Of a stretch of 64,000 nt of DNA, positions 1-8,134 are shown piece by piece. The DNA is from JAPPHA01 sp965242975 (GTDB taxonomy: Bacteria; Pseudomonadota; Alphaproteobacteria; Rhodobacterales; Rhodobacteraceae). The translations under genes and the position numbers were made by a program. The stretch's first letter is position 1. Every line of letters begins with the position of its first letter. The DNA lies in NCBI GenBank assembly GCA_965242975.1, contig CBDETS010000007.1, positions 5,270,001 through 5,334,000 on the forward strand. The letters run 5' to 3'. Below the pieces are notes generated by a model. The model was given only the letters and a program-made list of their open reading frames with translations, searched no databases and had not been told where the DNA came from.

Positions 1-18
1 GGTCTGCCACGCTTGACG

Positions 19-606
19 ATGGTCCGGGCTCACCGCCTGTTCCTTGTTCGACATGGCGAAACCGAATTCAACCGCATCGGGAGGTACCAGGGGCAAAGCA
101 ACTCTCCGTTGACGCCCAGAGGTGTAGCCCAGGCTCGGCGTAACGGACGTGCGCTTTCCACGCTGATCGGCCGCGGCGATTCATGGCGCGTTGTTGCCAG
201 CCCCTTGGGACGAACGATGGAAACCGCACGGTTGATCTGCCATGAACTGGGGTTCGATGCCGGGTTGATCGAACCCGAGGAACGAATCCAGGAAATCGGG
301 TTCGGCGTGTGGGAAGGTCTGGACAGGGCGGCGATCGACGCTCTTGATCGCGACGCATGGTCAAGACGCCTGAGTGATCCCTGGAACCATGTCATGCCCG
401 GTGGCGAGAGTAAGGCGGCGGTGGCACGACGGGTTGCGGCATGGCTGGAGGAACTCGAAGGCAACGTGATTGCCGTCAGTCATGGCACGGCCGGGCGTAT
501 CCTTCGCGGCCTCTACCTGGGACTGGCGCCTGACGAGGTTTTTGCGCAGGATCAACCCCAGGACGTTGTCTTCGAACTCACCGAGGGACGGATTCTTCGG
601 CACTGA
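19..606 (+). CDS. Histidine phosphatase (phosphoglycerate mutase-like) family protein
   Basis: Cytoplasmic phosphohydrolase of the histidine phosphatase superfamily; the substrate cannot be told from sequence. The phosphate pocket is complete. The RHG motif is at residues 11-13 (His12 is the phospho-acceptor), Arg65 lies in SPLGRT, the acid is probably Glu93 in QEIGFGVWEG, and the second histidine is His155 in AVSHG. At 195 residues it has the normal length for a single-domain member. The start is taken as ATG 19; an in-frame TTG at 13 would add two residues, and the window edge hides anything further upstream. The nearest relatives are probably GpmB/CobC-like phosphatases, but no cobalamin gene is nearby, so a cobalamin role is not supported. 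Confidence 0.85.
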   Translation: MVRAHRLFLVRHGETEFNRIGRYQGQSNSPLTPRGVAQARRNGRALSTLIGRGDSWRVVASPLGRTMETARLICHELGFDAGLIEPEERIQEIGFGVWEGLDRAAIDALDRDAWSRRLSDPWNHVMPGGESKAAVARRVAAWLEELEGNVIAVSHGTAGRILRGLYLGLAPDEVFAQDQPQDVVFELTEGRILRH

Positions 607-794
607 CCCGCGCGCGCCCGGGCATTTTCGACGCCGTTTGCGTCGTGATCCCCGGACGCGTTCGCCCGGGTTTGCCGGTGATCTCACCGCAGGGCGTGTA
701 GCGGTCAAGGGGGCTTTCCGTAGCATCAACCAGAATCAGGATCACGTCGAGTCAGGAGCGGGCGAACCGGTTGAAGGAAAGGGTCGAGAGCACG

Positions 795-1486
795 ATGTTC
801 GAAGGAATTATCGGGATTTCGTTCGACCTGGACGACACACTGCACGATTTCTCGATTCCGGCGCGTACGGCGAGTCAGGCCGTTCGTGCCGAAATGTCCG
901 TCCGAACCGGAGTTGAAGAAGTTTGCCTGCGCGGTATCTACGACATTGCCACGCGATCCGGCAACAATCACTTCATGGATAGGCTCGAGAGTCACTCCTA
1001 CCGGCCACAGTGTCTCTTGCACGTGCTGGACTTTCTTGGCCACGCTTACCGGGTTGACATGCAGGTTCTGCAGGATCTTTACGAAACCAGATTCGTCAAA
1101 TCGAACCGGCCGACCCCTTGTGCGTCACGTCTGGTTCGCGCATGCCGTCATCAAGTTGACGTGGCTTGCGTGACGAGCGAGGCTCCTCCCCATGATGCGC
1201 AACTGCGAGCGTTGGGGGTGCCCGGTGTCGATGATGCTGTCGACCACGTGATCCCATCGAACCGCGAGAAACGATCAAAACAGATGGTCTCTTCGAAGCC
1301 TTGCCGCACCGAACAGGACTTCCGCCGGCTCGGATCCTGCATGTTGGCGATTGCCCGGAACGGGATGTTCTCCCGGCCCCTGCTGCCGGACTGAAAGCGG
1401 TCCGTGCTCCGAAACCGGGTAGCGATACGGAGGGAAATTCGGAACGCGCGCTGACGTTGCGCGATGTCCTTGATGCGTTGCACTGA
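795..1486 (+). pseudogene. HAD-superfamily hydrolase, frameshifted
   Basis: The first part (795 to about 1260) carries HAD motif I, FDLDDTLHDF, close to the ATG at 795, and a motif II-like VACVTSEAP. The conserved C-terminal part, DGLFEAL followed by ARILHVGDCPERDV (motif IV, two acidic residues), is read only in another frame and ends with TGA at 1486. The frame change lies between about 1255 and 1277 and fits loss of one base. Without repair the protein would lose the acidic Mg-binding motif and be inactive. No long homopolymer marks the site, so real decay is at least as likely as a sequencing error. A TTG at 771 is an alternative start. Predicted original role: soluble phosphatase or dehalogenase-like hydrolase, substrate unknown. 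Confidence 0.75.
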
Positions 1487-1603
1487 TTGGGCCCACGTGG
1501 CCGTGGTTCGGTCCGATTTGCCCGATTGCACGTGTGCGACGACGGTCAAATTGGCGATTCCGGGCACAACTGGTAAGGAGGCATCCTTCAAGGAGTAGAC
1601 GCC

Positions 1604-2287
1604 ATGTGCAACCTGTACTCGAGCACGACCCCTCCTGAAGCAATGAGGGACCTGTTTCAGGTGTCGCGTTCGAATGACATGCTCGGGAACGCCGAGCCTT
1701 CGCCATCAGTTTATCCCGGAAGCACCGCTCCGGTCGTTCGACTGTCGGGCAGGGGTGACCGCGAACTGGTGCCCAGCAGGTTCGGTTTCGTGCTCCCCCA
1801 GAGATCGAAGAAGACCGGAGAGCCCATTCAACCGAAATTCGTGGCCAACGCCCGTGACGACAAGATCCGGTCGTCGCCGTTCTGGCGCGAGAGCTTTCTT
1901 GAACGACGATGCCTCGTTCCAGCCGTTTCGTTTTGCGAAATGAAGGGGCGCCGTCCCGCGACGTACTACTGGTTCGGGGTTGCCGGGGACCCCGGCAGCA
2001 CACCGTTCGCGTTTGCAGGTCTCTGGAGGACATTTCGCGGGTTCATTCGGGGCGAGCAGGTGTCTTTCGTGACGCACACGATTGTCACGACGACCCCGAA
2101 TCCGCTGGTCGCGACCGTACATCCCGCACGTATGCCGGTTATTCTCGAACCGGATTCTTACGAGACGTGGTTAACAGCGCCGTGCGAAGGCGTGACGCCG
2201 CTGATGCGGCCGTATCACGCCGACAAGATGCTCATTCTTGCGTCCGGTACGGGCATGAAGTCCTTCGATCCCGGGCCGCCAGGTTGA
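1604..2287 (+). CDS. SRAP-domain protein (YedK/HMCES family), abasic-site shield
   Basis: Members of this family bind abasic sites in single-stranded DNA and crosslink to them through Cys2, protecting the lesion. The protein starts MCN, so Cys2 is exposed once Met is removed. The other family active-site residues are visible: Asn82 in ANAR, Glu112 in SFCEMKG, and His173 in HPARMPVIL. The length (227 residues) is normal. The family consensus around the Glu is usually FYEW; here it is FCEM, a mild deviation. ATG 1604 is the start; a purine-rich AAGGAG lies about 10 bases upstream. No other repair gene is adjacent. It sits in front of the ribosomal alpha operon, where secY and adk would often be found. 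Confidence 0.9.
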   Translation: MCNLYSSTTPPEAMRDLFQVSRSNDMLGNAEPSPSVYPGSTAPVVRLSGRGDRELVPSRFGFVLPQRSKKTGEPIQPKFVANARDDKIRSSPFWRESFLERRCLVPAVSFCEMKGRRPATYYWFGVAGDPGSTPFAFAGLWRTFRGFIRGEQVSFVTHTIVTTTPNPLVATVHPARMPVILEPDSYETWLTAPCEGVTPLMRPYHADKMLILASGTGMKSFDPGPPG

Positions 2288-2321
2288 CGCCGGCGATTCC
2301 AGGGTTCGGCCCGGGGTTCAC

Positions 2322-2337
2322 GTGCATTCGAATGCAC
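2322..2337. promoter_or_regulatory. Perfect 16-bp palindrome upstream of rpsM operon
   Basis: GTGCATTCGAATGCAC is identical to its reverse complement. It lies 34 bases after the SRAP stop and about 245 bases before rpsM, in the only gap (2288-2582) from which the detached ribosomal operon can be transcribed. A TTGACT at 2378-2383 with a weak -10-like element 17 bases later is the best promoter candidate I see, though it is poor. The palindrome could be an operator, or the base of a hairpin at the 3' end of the SRAP transcript. Chance is possible. Confidence 0.3.
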
Positions 2338-2582
2338 ACAACGGCACTCGATAGTGACCATCCGTGCTGAATCCCCGTTGACTAGTGCGGCGATGAAGGT
2401 TAATGACCGCTGTCGCCGGAATCGGCCTGCGAAGCGCTTCGTTTGAGTCCGACTTCCGGCTGTCTGCTATTCGAAGGAAAGACGTCCGGCTCATTGAAGA
2501 AATCCGGAATTGCGGAACGCGGGAGTTCGCTAAGTGGTTCGAGGCCTGTGACGAGGGCGGTCCGCACGACAGGGAGACATGA

Positions 2583-2951
2583 ATGGCTCGTATTGCAGGT
2601 GTGAATATTCCGACACAGAAACGGGTCCCGATCGCGTTGACCTATATTCATGGCATCGGTCTTGGAACGGCGACAAGGGTTTGCGAAGCAACCGGGATCA
2701 ATCCGTCGCGCCGTGTCAACGAGCTTTCGGATACGGAAGTCATGAGGATTCGCGAACACATCGACGGTAACCTTGTTGTCGAAGGCGACCTTCGACGCGA
2801 GGTGGCGATGAACGTGAAACGGCTGATGGATCTCGGCTGTTACCGGGGACTGCGACACCGGCGTGGACTGCCGACGCGCGGCCAACGAACCCACACCAAT
2901 GCCCGAACCCGCAAAGGGCCGGCCAGGCCGATTGCCGGGAAGAAAAAGTAG
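2583..2951 (+). CDS. rpsM: 30S ribosomal protein S13
   Basis: Small-subunit head protein that contacts 16S rRNA and the subunit bridge. The N-terminal ARIAGVNIP, the helix-hairpin-helix-like IHGIGLGTA, and the basic tail GLPTRGQRTHTNARTRKG are diagnostic. The length of 122 residues is standard. The start is ATG 2583, preceded by GGGAG at a suitable distance. It is the first gene of rpsM-rpsK-rpoA-rplQ. In most proteobacteria adk or secY precedes it; here an SRAP gene and a 295-bp gap do, so it must have its own promoter. Confidence 0.98.
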   Translation: MARIAGVNIPTQKRVPIALTYIHGIGLGTATRVCEATGINPSRRVNELSDTEVMRIREHIDGNLVVEGDLRREVAMNVKRLMDLGCYRGLRHRRGLPTRGQRTHTNARTRKGPARPIAGKKK

Positions 2952-2963
2952 GAAACATCTGGA

Positions 2964-3353
2964 ATGGCAAGAGACAGGACTCGCGTCAGACGCCGGGAGC
3001 GCAAGAATATCACGACTGGCGTCGCTCACGTGAATTCCAGCTTCAACAACACCAAGATCCTGATCGCTGACGCACAGGGCAACGCTATTGCCTGGTCATC
3101 GGCCGGGGCCATGGGATTCAAGGGATCCCGCAAGTCGACCCCTTACGCGGCCCAGATGGCAGCGGAAGACGTCGGGAAAAAGGCCCAGGAGCACGGCGTC
3201 CGTACGCTCGAGGTCCATGTTCAGGGACCGGGGTCGGGTCGCGAGTCTGCGCTTCGTGCCCTTGCGGCCATTGGATTCACCATCACGGCAATTCGGGACG
3301 TGAGCCCGATCGCTCACAACGGGTGCAGACCGCCGAAGCGACGTCGAGTCTAG
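2964..3353 (+). CDS. rpsK: 30S ribosomal protein S11
   Basis: Platform protein of the 30S subunit, near the mRNA exit. The diagnostic segments are GVAHVNSSFNNT near residue 20, AWSSAGAMGFKGSRKSTP in the middle, and the C-terminal end PHxGCRPPKRRRV-like (here HNGCRPPKRRRV). It has 129 residues, as expected. It follows rpsM after 12 bases and is clearly co-transcribed with it. Nothing is missing or unusual. Confidence 0.98.
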   Translation: MARDRTRVRRRERKNITTGVAHVNSSFNNTKILIADAQGNAIAWSSAGAMGFKGSRKSTPYAAQMAAEDVGKKAQEHGVRTLEVHVQGPGSGRESALRALAAIGFTITAIRDVSPIAHNGCRPPKRRRV

Positions 3354-3449
3354 ATTTCCCGGCCGGGATCTCCGGCACCATCACGACTAAAGTTACCTCG
3401 GGCGTTCTCCGGTTTGTGGATCAATCGGAGAACAGGAATGGAGGCAGTC

Positions 3450-4466
3450 ATGATCCAGAACAATTGGCAACAGCTTATCAGACCCATGCAACTGGACATC
3501 AGGCCGGGCGCCGACCCGTCGCGCCTGGCCACGATCGTCGCGGAACCGCTCGAACGCAGCTTCGGCCTGACGCTTGGAAACGCTCTCAGGAGAATCCTCC
3601 TTTCATCACTGCGGGGAGCGGCGATTACGTCCGTCCAGATTGACAACGTGCTGCACGAGTTTTCGTCTGTCCCCGGAGTTCGCGAGGACGTGACCGACAT
3701 CGTGCTGAACCTCAAGGGTGTCGCGGTATCGATGTTGGTCGACGGGCCGAAAAAGGTGTCGATTTCCGCCAAGGGTCCCGGGCTTGTCACGGCGGGAGAC
3801 ATCAACGAGACGGCCGGGATCAGCATCCTGAACAAGGATCACGTCATTTGCCACCTGGACGAAGGCGCGTCCGTTTACTTCGAGATGACGGTCAACACCG
3901 GGAAGGGCTACGTTGCGGCGGACCAGAATGTTCCGGAAGATGCTCCGATCGGTCTCATTCCGATCGATGCGCTGTTCTCCCCTGTGCGGCGGGTGTCCTA
4001 CGATGTCCAGAAAACCCGCGAAGGAAGGGTTCTGGATTACGACAAGCTGACATTGAACATCGAGACCGACGGGTCGGTCTCGCCGGACGATGCGATCGCC
4101 CTTGCCGCGCGAATTCTCCAGGATCAATTGTCGATTTTCGTGAATTTCGACGAACCGGAAGCGATCGAACTGGAAGAAGAATCCGACACGCTGGAATTCA
4201 ATCCGCTACTGCTCAAGAAGGTCGATGAACTGGAACTGTCGGTTCGGTCGGCGAACTGTCTCAAGAACGACAATATCGTGTACATCGGTGATCTGATTCA
4301 AAAGACCGAGGCCGAAATGCTCAGAACCCCCAACTTCGGCCGGAAGTCGTTGAACGAGATCAAGGAAGTCCTGAACAGCATGGGAATGCATCTTGGCCAG
4401 GATGTCCCCGACTGGCCGCCGGAGACGATCGAGGAACTCGCCAAGAAATACGAAGACCAGTTCTGA
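3450..4466 (+). CDS. rpoA: DNA-directed RNA polymerase subunit alpha
   Basis: Assembles the RNA polymerase core through its N-terminal domain; the C-terminal domain contacts UP elements and activators. I chose ATG 3450 (MIQNNWQQL) because GGAGG sits 5-6 bases upstream and alphaproteobacterial RpoA usually begins this way. In-frame starts at 3438 and 3414 would add residues unlike the family. This gives 338 residues, the usual size. The N-terminal dimer domain has GLTLGNALRRILLSS; the C-terminal domain has LELSVRSANCLKNDNI and GRKSLNEIKEVL, the two HhH-type DNA and activator contacts. It is third in the alpha operon. The 96 bases after rpsK show no clear terminator. Confidence 0.98.
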   Translation: MIQNNWQQLIRPMQLDIRPGADPSRLATIVAEPLERSFGLTLGNALRRILLSSLRGAAITSVQIDNVLHEFSSVPGVREDVTDIVLNLKGVAVSMLVDGPKKVSISAKGPGLVTAGDINETAGISILNKDHVICHLDEGASVYFEMTVNTGKGYVAADQNVPEDAPIGLIPIDALFSPVRRVSYDVQKTREGRVLDYDKLTLNIETDGSVSPDDAIALAARILQDQLSIFVNFDEPEAIELEEESDTLEFNPLLLKKVDELELSVRSANCLKNDNIVYIGDLIQKTEAEMLRTPNFGRKSLNEIKEVLNSMGMHLGQDVPDWPPETIEELAKKYEDQF

Positions 4467-4511
4467 CGCGACAATCAACACGCGCGGACTGGAAGCAGGA
4501 AAGGAAGGCTG

Positions 4512-4931
4512 ATGAGACACGGACGTCGCTATCGTCGCCTGAACCGCACGGAGGCTCACAGAAAAGCCATGTTCGCGAATATGGCCGGTTCACTCATTGA
4601 GCATGAACAGATTTCGACAACTCTTCCCAAGGCGAAGGAATTGCGCCCGATTGTCGAGAAGCTGATTACCTTGGCAAAACGTGGCGATCTTCATTCCCGC
4701 CGCCTTGCTGCCTCCAGGCTGAACCAGCCACGCCACGTGGCCAAGCTTTTCGACGAGATCGGGCCGCGTTACCAGGATCGGACGGGTGGTTATGTCAGAA
4801 TCGTCAGGGGTGGGTACCGCTACGGGGACATGGCGCCCGTTGCCGTTATCGAACTTGTCGACCGCGATACCGACGCCAAGGGAGCGGTTGACAAGGAGAG
4901 GATGGACGAGTTCGATCAGGAATTCGAATGA
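4512..4931 (+). CDS. rplQ: 50S ribosomal protein L17
   Basis: Large-subunit protein near the exit tunnel. MRHGRRYRRLNR at the N-terminus and the segment LITLAKRGDLHSRR are typical, followed by GGYVRIVRGGYRYGDMAPVAVIELVD. Its 139 residues match alphaproteobacterial L17 with the short acidic tail. ATG 4512 is preceded by AGGAAAGGAAGG. It is the last gene of the alpha operon. In related genomes a protease gene and rarA often follow soon after; here rarA is reached only at 29474. Confidence 0.98.
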   Translation: MRHGRRYRRLNRTEAHRKAMFANMAGSLIEHEQISTTLPKAKELRPIVEKLITLAKRGDLHSRRLAASRLNQPRHVAKLFDEIGPRYQDRTGGYVRIVRGGYRYGDMAPVAVIELVDRDTDAKGAVDKERMDEFDQEFE

Positions 4932-5430
4932 CGCGCGGCTTTGGCCTCGTGGCCGAAGGCGGACGGCAATGACTGCCTGAACATGGAACTGCTGGTCGAG
5001 GACGCACGATGAACGGGTAACAGGGGAGTGATTTTCACATGGCGGAAAAATTTTAAATGCCATTGCATTCATGGATTATTCTCGCGAATTGTTCAGTGAT
5101 TTGCCTTGATTGCGCGGATTGTCGCGAAAATCTCCTCACAAGCTGCCCCGCTTTCCATATATCGGTGATCTCGACTGTATGCCTGGCCTTGGGAGTGTGA
5201 GTGATGAAATGCTCCAACATGAGAAGCATCACGCCCACAGCGTGATTGGTTCACATTGAGTAAGAGGTCAGAAAATCGTTCCGCATGAGAAGCGCTGCTT
5301 TTCTTCGGCACGCATTGCATGTCGATCGAACCTGCGAAGATTCAGTGCCTTCCGTAGGTGTAGCCTCCAAACGTGCCAAGCCAGCTTCTGAACTTTCTTT
5401 TGCAAAATCCACACTTCAGGCACTGTTGAC
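4932..5430. other. Intergenic gap after rplQ, no supported gene
   Basis: No convincing gene on either strand. Short open frames on the minus strand (for example 5053-5238) have no recognisable family. A small hairpin, TCACGC/GCGTGA with a 5-base loop, lies at 5229-5245. No strong Rho-independent terminator is seen directly behind rplQ. The GC content drops here, marking the entry into the accessory stretch. Confidence 0.4.
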
Positions 5431-5795
5431 ATGAGGAAACCGCGTCATCAACGGACAAACGCCAAACATCGAAGGGTTCAAACACCGCCTCAGGGTGTGG
5501 ATTTGCCGCAGGTGGCCAGTTCTTCTCGCTACGTGGGCAGCGTGTACCACAAGGATACTCCGAGCTTTGCCGGACGCGCCCCCAGACCTCGCCCGGACGC
5601 CAGTTTGTGCCCCCCGGAATTTGCCAACCAACAGTCGCTTGCTCAATGCTGGCTTCGAAAAGCATTGAGAACGGCCATACCGGCGCTTGGCAAGGTGGCT
5701 ATCCGAAATACGTCTGGTATCGTCACGATGGATTGGTTTACGGGGCCCGGCAGGGATCGCCGGGCTCCGGTGAGTACCATGGGTATCCTCTTTAA
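5431..5795 (+). pseudogene. Small partner protein of the IrrE-like gene, frameshifted
   Basis: The N-terminal part, from ATG 5431, reads YVGSVYHKDTPSFAG and continues to AQCWLRKA. The natural continuation, ENGHTGAWQGGYPKYVWY and then GSGEYHGYPL, is found one frame over and stops at 5795. Adding one base near 5664 (GCATTGAG to GCAATTGAG) restores one reading frame of about 122 codons. This fits a family of about 100-120 residues that I recall lying directly before IrrE/ImmA-like genes in proteobacteria. Its function is unknown to me. The next gene starts 26 bases later, so the pair forms one cassette. As written, the conserved C-terminal half is lost; one missing base could also be an assembly error. 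Confidence 0.6.
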
Positions 5796-5821
5796 CCCGA
5801 TGAAGTGGTGAGAGGTCTGCC

Positions 5822-7090
5822 ATGAGCGTAAATCTGCGATTCAGCTGGGTTGATTCCGGTCCTTCACCGGATGCCGTCATGCGTCAAACCATGGCCAAAT
5901 TCTCGATTGAGGTCGACGGCAAGATGCTGACAGCCGTACAGGACCGGAAAAGTCGACGGTACAGAAAACAGATAGTCGTGCCTCTCTTCGTTGTGGCCAA
6001 CTGGCTTGTCGACAACTGGTGGTATCTTTGGCACGAACCGGCGGATACGCATGAGCAGAAGCCGGGGTTCGAGGAGCGGCACAATTTGGCATATGCCGGA
6101 AATGGCTTTCTACTGCCCAAGCTTACGATCGCGCCGTCGTCCGAACGCATTCACCTGGTTGCCGAACGCCGGGAGCCTGCCCACGCGTCAATCTCGTTTT
6201 TCGAGGAAGTGGACACTTATGTTGAAGTCGAAGAACTGCAGAGGGAATTCCGGCGGCTCATCGATTTCGTGCTCAAGCGACTGAAATCGCTTGATGACAA
6301 GGAAGACGCTGTTCAATTGTCCGAAGCGTGGGCCGCCATCAACGACCTCGATCCCGAAGAGAGAGATTTCAGTCGGGCAGCTGCCATGTGCGGAATTGAT
6401 CCGTTCGATGTCGAGGATAGCATTGGCGAAGCGATTGCTGCGTTCTGGGAGCGTATTCAGCCTTCCATCAGGGAAGACGCGCTGGCGGTTGCAGACGCAC
6501 ATTCGCTTTCACAGTTGGGCGATTGGCTTGTCGATGTAGCGGAAGGTCTTGCGTCAGTGGGCAACGCAAACCGCTGGAATGAAGTCCGGGATCACGTTCC
6601 ACCTTCGCGCACGCGGGAACCGTGGAAGCAGGGTTATGAATTGGCGCAATCGGTACGCGAGATGCTCGAACTTGGCCAAGTTCCGTTTCAGTTTGAATCT
6701 GAAGGACCACTTGCGGTTTTCCACCAGGAACAGACGCCGCCCGGCCGCGGGATCGAAGGGATAGTCGCCGCGGAAACTCCTGCATGCGTGACATTATCCA
6801 GAAGGCGTAGCAGCAGTAAGAGGTTCCTCATGGCTCGTGCGCTTTGTGAGTTTGTAAGCCGCAAGGAAACGAGTCTGGGGATTCTCGGGTCCCTGCACAA
6901 TGACCGGCAGGCACGCTCAAGGGCTTTTGCCGCCGAATTCCTGGCGCCAGCCGCAGTACTCTACGATCGGTGGAGCGCTTCGAGTGCACCGGACGAAGAG
7001 GTCGATGAACTCGGCCGAGAGTTCGACGTGTCGACCAGCGTAATTGTGCATCAAATCGAGAATTACGAGCGAGAGATGTCTGTTTCCTGA
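5822..7090 (+). CDS. ImmA/IrrE-like protein without the HEXXH motif
   Basis: 422 residues from ATG 5822 (GAGAGG upstream). The C-terminal third has the layout of ImmA/IrrE (COG2856-type) proteins: a helix where HEXXH should be, then ARSRAFAAEFLAPAAVLYDRW (about 365-384), then EEVDELGREFDVSTSVIVHQIEN (392-414), the helical tail used for substrate choice. At the metal site the sequence is FLMARALCEFVSRKE (335-349), with no histidine pair, so zinc peptidase activity is not expected. The N-terminal region (WLVDNWWYLWHE, GNGFLLPKLTIA) is family-specific. Paired with the frameshifted small gene upstream. A regulatory or toxin-antitoxin role is conceivable but unproven. Confidence 0.7.
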   Translation: MSVNLRFSWVDSGPSPDAVMRQTMAKFSIEVDGKMLTAVQDRKSRRYRKQIVVPLFVVANWLVDNWWYLWHEPADTHEQKPGFEERHNLAYAGNGFLLPKLTIAPSSERIHLVAERREPAHASISFFEEVDTYVEVEELQREFRRLIDFVLKRLKSLDDKEDAVQLSEAWAAINDLDPEERDFSRAAAMCGIDPFDVEDSIGEAIAAFWERIQPSIREDALAVADAHSLSQLGDWLVDVAEGLASVGNANRWNEVRDHVPPSRTREPWKQGYELAQSVREMLELGQVPFQFESEGPLAVFHQEQTPPGRGIEGIVAAETPACVTLSRRRSSSKRFLMARALCEFVSRKETSLGILGSLHNDRQARSRAFAAEFLAPAAVLYDRWSASSAPDEEVDELGREFDVSTSVIVHQIENYEREMSVS

Positions 7091-7265
7091 TGACTCTATC
7101 AAAAGATCCAGGTCATCGTCACGGTAGTGTTCATAAGCGGTTGGCCTGGTTCGCACCGGGAGCTTTGCACTCAAGGATCGCAATGTCGACCCGTTGTTTC
7201 CGGAATTGGAAGATGCGAAGTAGAATCGGCGCTGGCCGGCGGAAGTCGGAACGCGATGAACTCAA

Positions 7266-7710
7266 GTGAATTGCGGGAACGAATGCCAGGCGTCTCTGTC
7301 ATTTGCCGGCGAATAGCGAACATATGTTGAGGAAACAGTTCATCAACTTGCCGCAGGAAATGGTGGGCATTTCCGTGACGCGTTTGAAAGGGCCCAGCCT
7401 TTGGGGACAAAGCTTGGCGGAAGCGTTCCACAGGGCGTTTGAACAACAATCTGATCTTGTCGTCATGTTCGTTCCTCAATCCTGCATCGAGAAGCCGTAG
7501 CCACGCCACGAACAGAGATCAGCGCCGAGTCGCATGATCCGCGAAAACGGCGAGTATATCCTTCCCTTCCGGTTCCACGATACATCGGTGGACGGTTTGC
7601 CCGGGGATGTTGACCACGAAAATGCTGGTGAACGGACTCCTGCGGAACTCGCCGCGATGACAGCCGAGAATCCGGGAAGCCGGCTACAAGCCTTGGGAAG
7701 AGACGAGTAG
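7266..7710 (+). pseudogene. TIR-domain protein, pseudogene with two stops and a frameshift
   Basis: A TIR domain can be rebuilt across two frames. The first part reads SLSFAGE-stop-RTYVEETVHQLAA (TAG at 7314-7316, where CAG or GAG is expected), up to FRDAFERAQ. One extra base near 7398 then shifts the frame to LWGQSLAEAFHRAFEQQSDL and VVMFVPQSCIEKP. Next comes TAG at 7498-7500 where TGG is expected, then PRHEQRSA (containing the Glu that is catalytic in TIR NADases) and GEYILPFRFHDTSVDGLPG, ending at 7708-7710. The start is unclear; GTG 7266 is the furthest one I can justify. TIR proteins act in defence by NAD depletion or signalling, but this copy is dead as written. It follows the IrrE-like gene by 175 bases. 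Confidence 0.75.
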
Positions 7711-8134
7711 CCAGACGAGGCGCCAAAGAGTATGGACTCACCCCGGCCGCGGCAGGCTTGCGCTGCTTTGTGAATCACGGACTGGTTCAAGTTGTACAAG
7801 GCACGCCAGGGTCGTTACGGGACGAATCGTCACTTCTGCGTTCAGGAAAACCGCCTGGTCGCCAAAATGCCATCCGTCCCCAGGTCAGAATTCCTGGTCG
7901 CGGAAACCGGCCGGCCGCATGATTGTTCTCATTCAGGCGCTCGCCGCCGTTTCAATGCCCGGTACGGTCCGTTGCCGTCAACAGACCCGGCCAAAACCAC
8001 ATGCCTATTCGAAGGCACATCCTGCCTTTTGCTACAGACACATATTTCGAGGTAGTCCAAGATTGTTTACATTGAGAAAGGGATCTTTGAAGCTGTAGTT
8101 GCTCGAATTGCGCCGTGTGTACCCATCCCAAAAT
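7711..8134. other. Gap between the TIR remnant and the TerB-like gene
   Basis: No recognisable gene. An open frame at 7792-8055 (+) encodes 87 residues with no family features and is probably non-coding. This may be decayed DNA belonging to the same insertion as the TIR remnant. It is also the region downstream of the minus-strand TerB-like gene; no clear terminator is seen. Confidence 0.35.

Noticed and set aside
1275..2033. Minus-strand open frame of 252 codons
   Set aside because: Overlaps the HAD pseudogene and the SRAP gene antisense; Arg/Ser-rich composition without motifs.
5342..5665. Minus-strand frame with a cysteine cluster (CQQCLKCGFC)
   Set aside because: The cluster looks like a zinc site but most of the frame is antisense to the small gene at 5431, whose conserved motifs are clear on the plus strand.
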